Source: Salaquimonas sp. (GTDB taxonomy: Bacteria; Pseudomonadota; Alphaproteobacteria; Rhizobiales; Rhizobiaceae). Taken from it: 7,577 nt of DNA. The stretch is from NCBI GenBank assembly GCA_024639745.1, contig JAHEHW010000075.1:1-7577 (forward strand), written 5' to 3'. Below are positions 7,068-7,577 of the stretch, piece after piece. A model generated the notes under the pieces. The model did no database searches and was not told the DNA's origin. It saw nothing but the letters and a program-made list of their open reading frames with translations. The position numbers and the translations under genes are program-made. Each line of letters begins with the position of its first letter. Position 1 is the first letter of the stretch.

Positions 7068-7332
7068 GTGTGCCAATAGTGTCAGAGGCCGTCGATTCCG
7101 ATGTCGATATACTCGCCAAATTTCTGAATAATGCTTTTTGGTTCCGATAATGGGCAACTTGAGATCGAGTGGATCGGTGGCGGGCAGTCCAACCCGACCT
7201 ACTTTGTGAACTAAGGTGGAGAGCATCACGTCCTGCGGAAACAACCCAACGGCCAAATCCTTAAAGGCGCACATACCAGTGATCGCGAATACCGTGTTCT
7301 TCAAGCGCTTTACCCGACCGTTGTTCCTGCCA
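7064..7332 (+). pseudogene. Broken APH-family phosphotransferase (LvaA / ACAD10-11 kinase-like)
   Basis: The start ATG overlaps the dehydrogenase stop as ATGA. Frame one gives MSVPIVSEAVDSDVDILAKF and then ends at TAA (7148-7150) after a run of five T (7135-7139). From 7140 the frame one base over continues the same protein: GSDNGQLEIEWIGGGQSNPT, YFVN, a TAA nonsense codon (7212-7214), then GGEHHVLRKQPNGQIL and GAHTSDREYRVLQALYPTVV. The GGxSNxTY strand, VLRKxP and DREYRVLxAL are the N-lobe of aminoglycoside-phosphotransferase-like kinases that partner ACAD10/11-type dehydrogenases. Similarity stops near 7332, so the C-lobe with the catalytic HxD loop is missing. About 90 of an expected 340-350 residues remain. 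One frameshift, one nonsense codon and a truncation together make it non-functional. The ancestral role would be phosphorylating a hydroxyacyl-CoA. Confidence 0.85.
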
Positions 7333-7357
7333 ATTCCCGAGTTGGCGCGGCAGTCAT

Positions 7358-7386
7358 TTGATAATTTACTTTCCAATCAGTTTTAT
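7358..7386 (+). promoter_or_regulatory. Candidate sigma-70-type promoter for the cyclase gene
   Basis: TTGATA (7358-7363) matches the -35 consensus at five of six positions. It is followed 17 bases later by TTTTAT (7381-7386), four of six for the -10. It lies in an AT-rich stretch just after the kinase remnant, and the predicted start is near 7393, about 50 nt before the cyclase ATG. Confidence 0.5.
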
Positions 7387-7393
7387 GTCTTTC

Positions 7394-7418
7394 CGGTTTC
7401 TTCAGGATGTAGAAACCG
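7394..7418 (+). repeat. Inverted repeat (hairpin) in the cyclase leader
   Basis: CGGTTTCT (7394-7401) and AGAAACCG (7411-7418) pair perfectly over 8 bp around a 9-nt loop. No T-run follows on either strand, so it is not a standard terminator. Given the predicted transcription start, it could form at the 5' end of the cyclase mRNA, or be a repressor site. Confidence 0.5.
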
Positions 7419-7445
7419 CAGGTCTATGATAGCGTCCGAACTAGG

Positions 7446-7577
7446 ATGAAAAACAATCAATTGAACCGTAAGTTAGCTGCAGTAATGGCCACTGATATGG
7501 TGGGCTACAGCACACGCATGGAAGCTGACGAGATCGGCACACTGACGCTGAACAATCAAAATCGAATCGAGGTGTTC
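7446..7577 (+). CDS. Class III adenylate/guanylate cyclase, N-terminal part (runs off the window)
   Basis: The first 44 codons are visible. They include RKLAAVMATDMVGYSTRMEA (residues 8-27) and DEIGTL. This matches the opening strand of the class III nucleotide cyclase catalytic domain as found in the many rhizobial cyclases that begin RRLAAILAADVVGYSRLM. The Asp of ATDMVGYS (residue 17) corresponds to the first metal-binding Asp. Such proteins usually place this domain first and follow it with a TPR or ABC-type sensory region, which is beyond the window. ATG 7446 is the first start codon after the in-frame TAG at 7410-7412. Only a weak AGG sits immediately upstream, so initiation may be inefficient. 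Whether ATP or GTP is the substrate cannot be judged from this fragment. Confidence 0.8.
   Translation, partial: MKNNQLNRKLAAVMATDMVGYSTRMEADEIGTLTLNNQNRIEVF

Noticed and set aside
7216..7449. A 77-codon plus-strand open frame after the dehydrogenase
   Set aside because: It is a different frame of the kinase remnant and its 3' flank, without any family features.
1..7577. CRISPR arrays, tRNA or rRNA genes, tandem repeats
   Set aside because: No regularly spaced direct repeats and no cloverleaf or rRNA-like stretches were found on reading the sequence.

Overview
The window looks like chromosomal or megaplasmid DNA of an alphaproteobacterium, probably of the Rhizobiales (Hyphomicrobiales) group. 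Base composition is moderately GC-rich. The decayed integrase (motif LRAVQLLLGHTKMDST) and the class III cyclase start (RKLAAVMATDMVGYS) are of types I associate with Rhizobium, Agrobacterium and Brucella-like genomes. This placement is inferred from pattern recognition only.

Layout. Bases 3-281 hold the 3' end of a class I glutamine amidotransferase gene that begins before the window. Bases 282-942 hold no intact gene. They contain a decayed tyrosine recombinase on the minus strand (about 397-563), a hairpin terminator (662-693), a candidate promoter (886-914) and a perfect 10-bp inverted repeat that ends at the base before the next start codon (915-942). From 943 to 7067 there is one co-directional operon of five intact genes: a GntR/FCD regulator, an AMP-forming acyl-CoA synthetase, a thiamine-diphosphate (ThDP) lyase/decarboxylase-like enzyme, a short-chain dehydrogenase (SDR) and an ACAD10/11-type acyl-CoA dehydrogenase. 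A sixth gene, an APH-family phosphotransferase starting at 7064 with an ATGA overlap, is broken: it has a frameshift, a nonsense codon and no C-terminal two-thirds. After the break lie a candidate promoter, a hairpin and the first 44 codons of a class III nucleotide cyclase that runs off the window.

How the genes may work together. Synthetase + SDR + ACAD10/11-like dehydrogenase + APH-like kinase is the core set of the Pseudomonas putida levulinate (lva) pathway and of the mammalian ACAD10/ACAD11 4-hydroxyacid route. There an acid is linked to CoA, a keto group is reduced to hydroxyl, the hydroxyl is phosphorylated, and the dehydrogenase-fold enzyme removes the phosphate. Here the set also contains a ThDP enzyme that could cleave or make a C-C bond next to a carbonyl or hydroxyl. 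I infer a catabolic operon for a keto- or hydroxy-carboxylic acid, controlled by its own GntR repressor. The substrate cannot be read from sequence. Loss of the kinase suggests that the pathway is decaying here, or that a kinase elsewhere substitutes for it.
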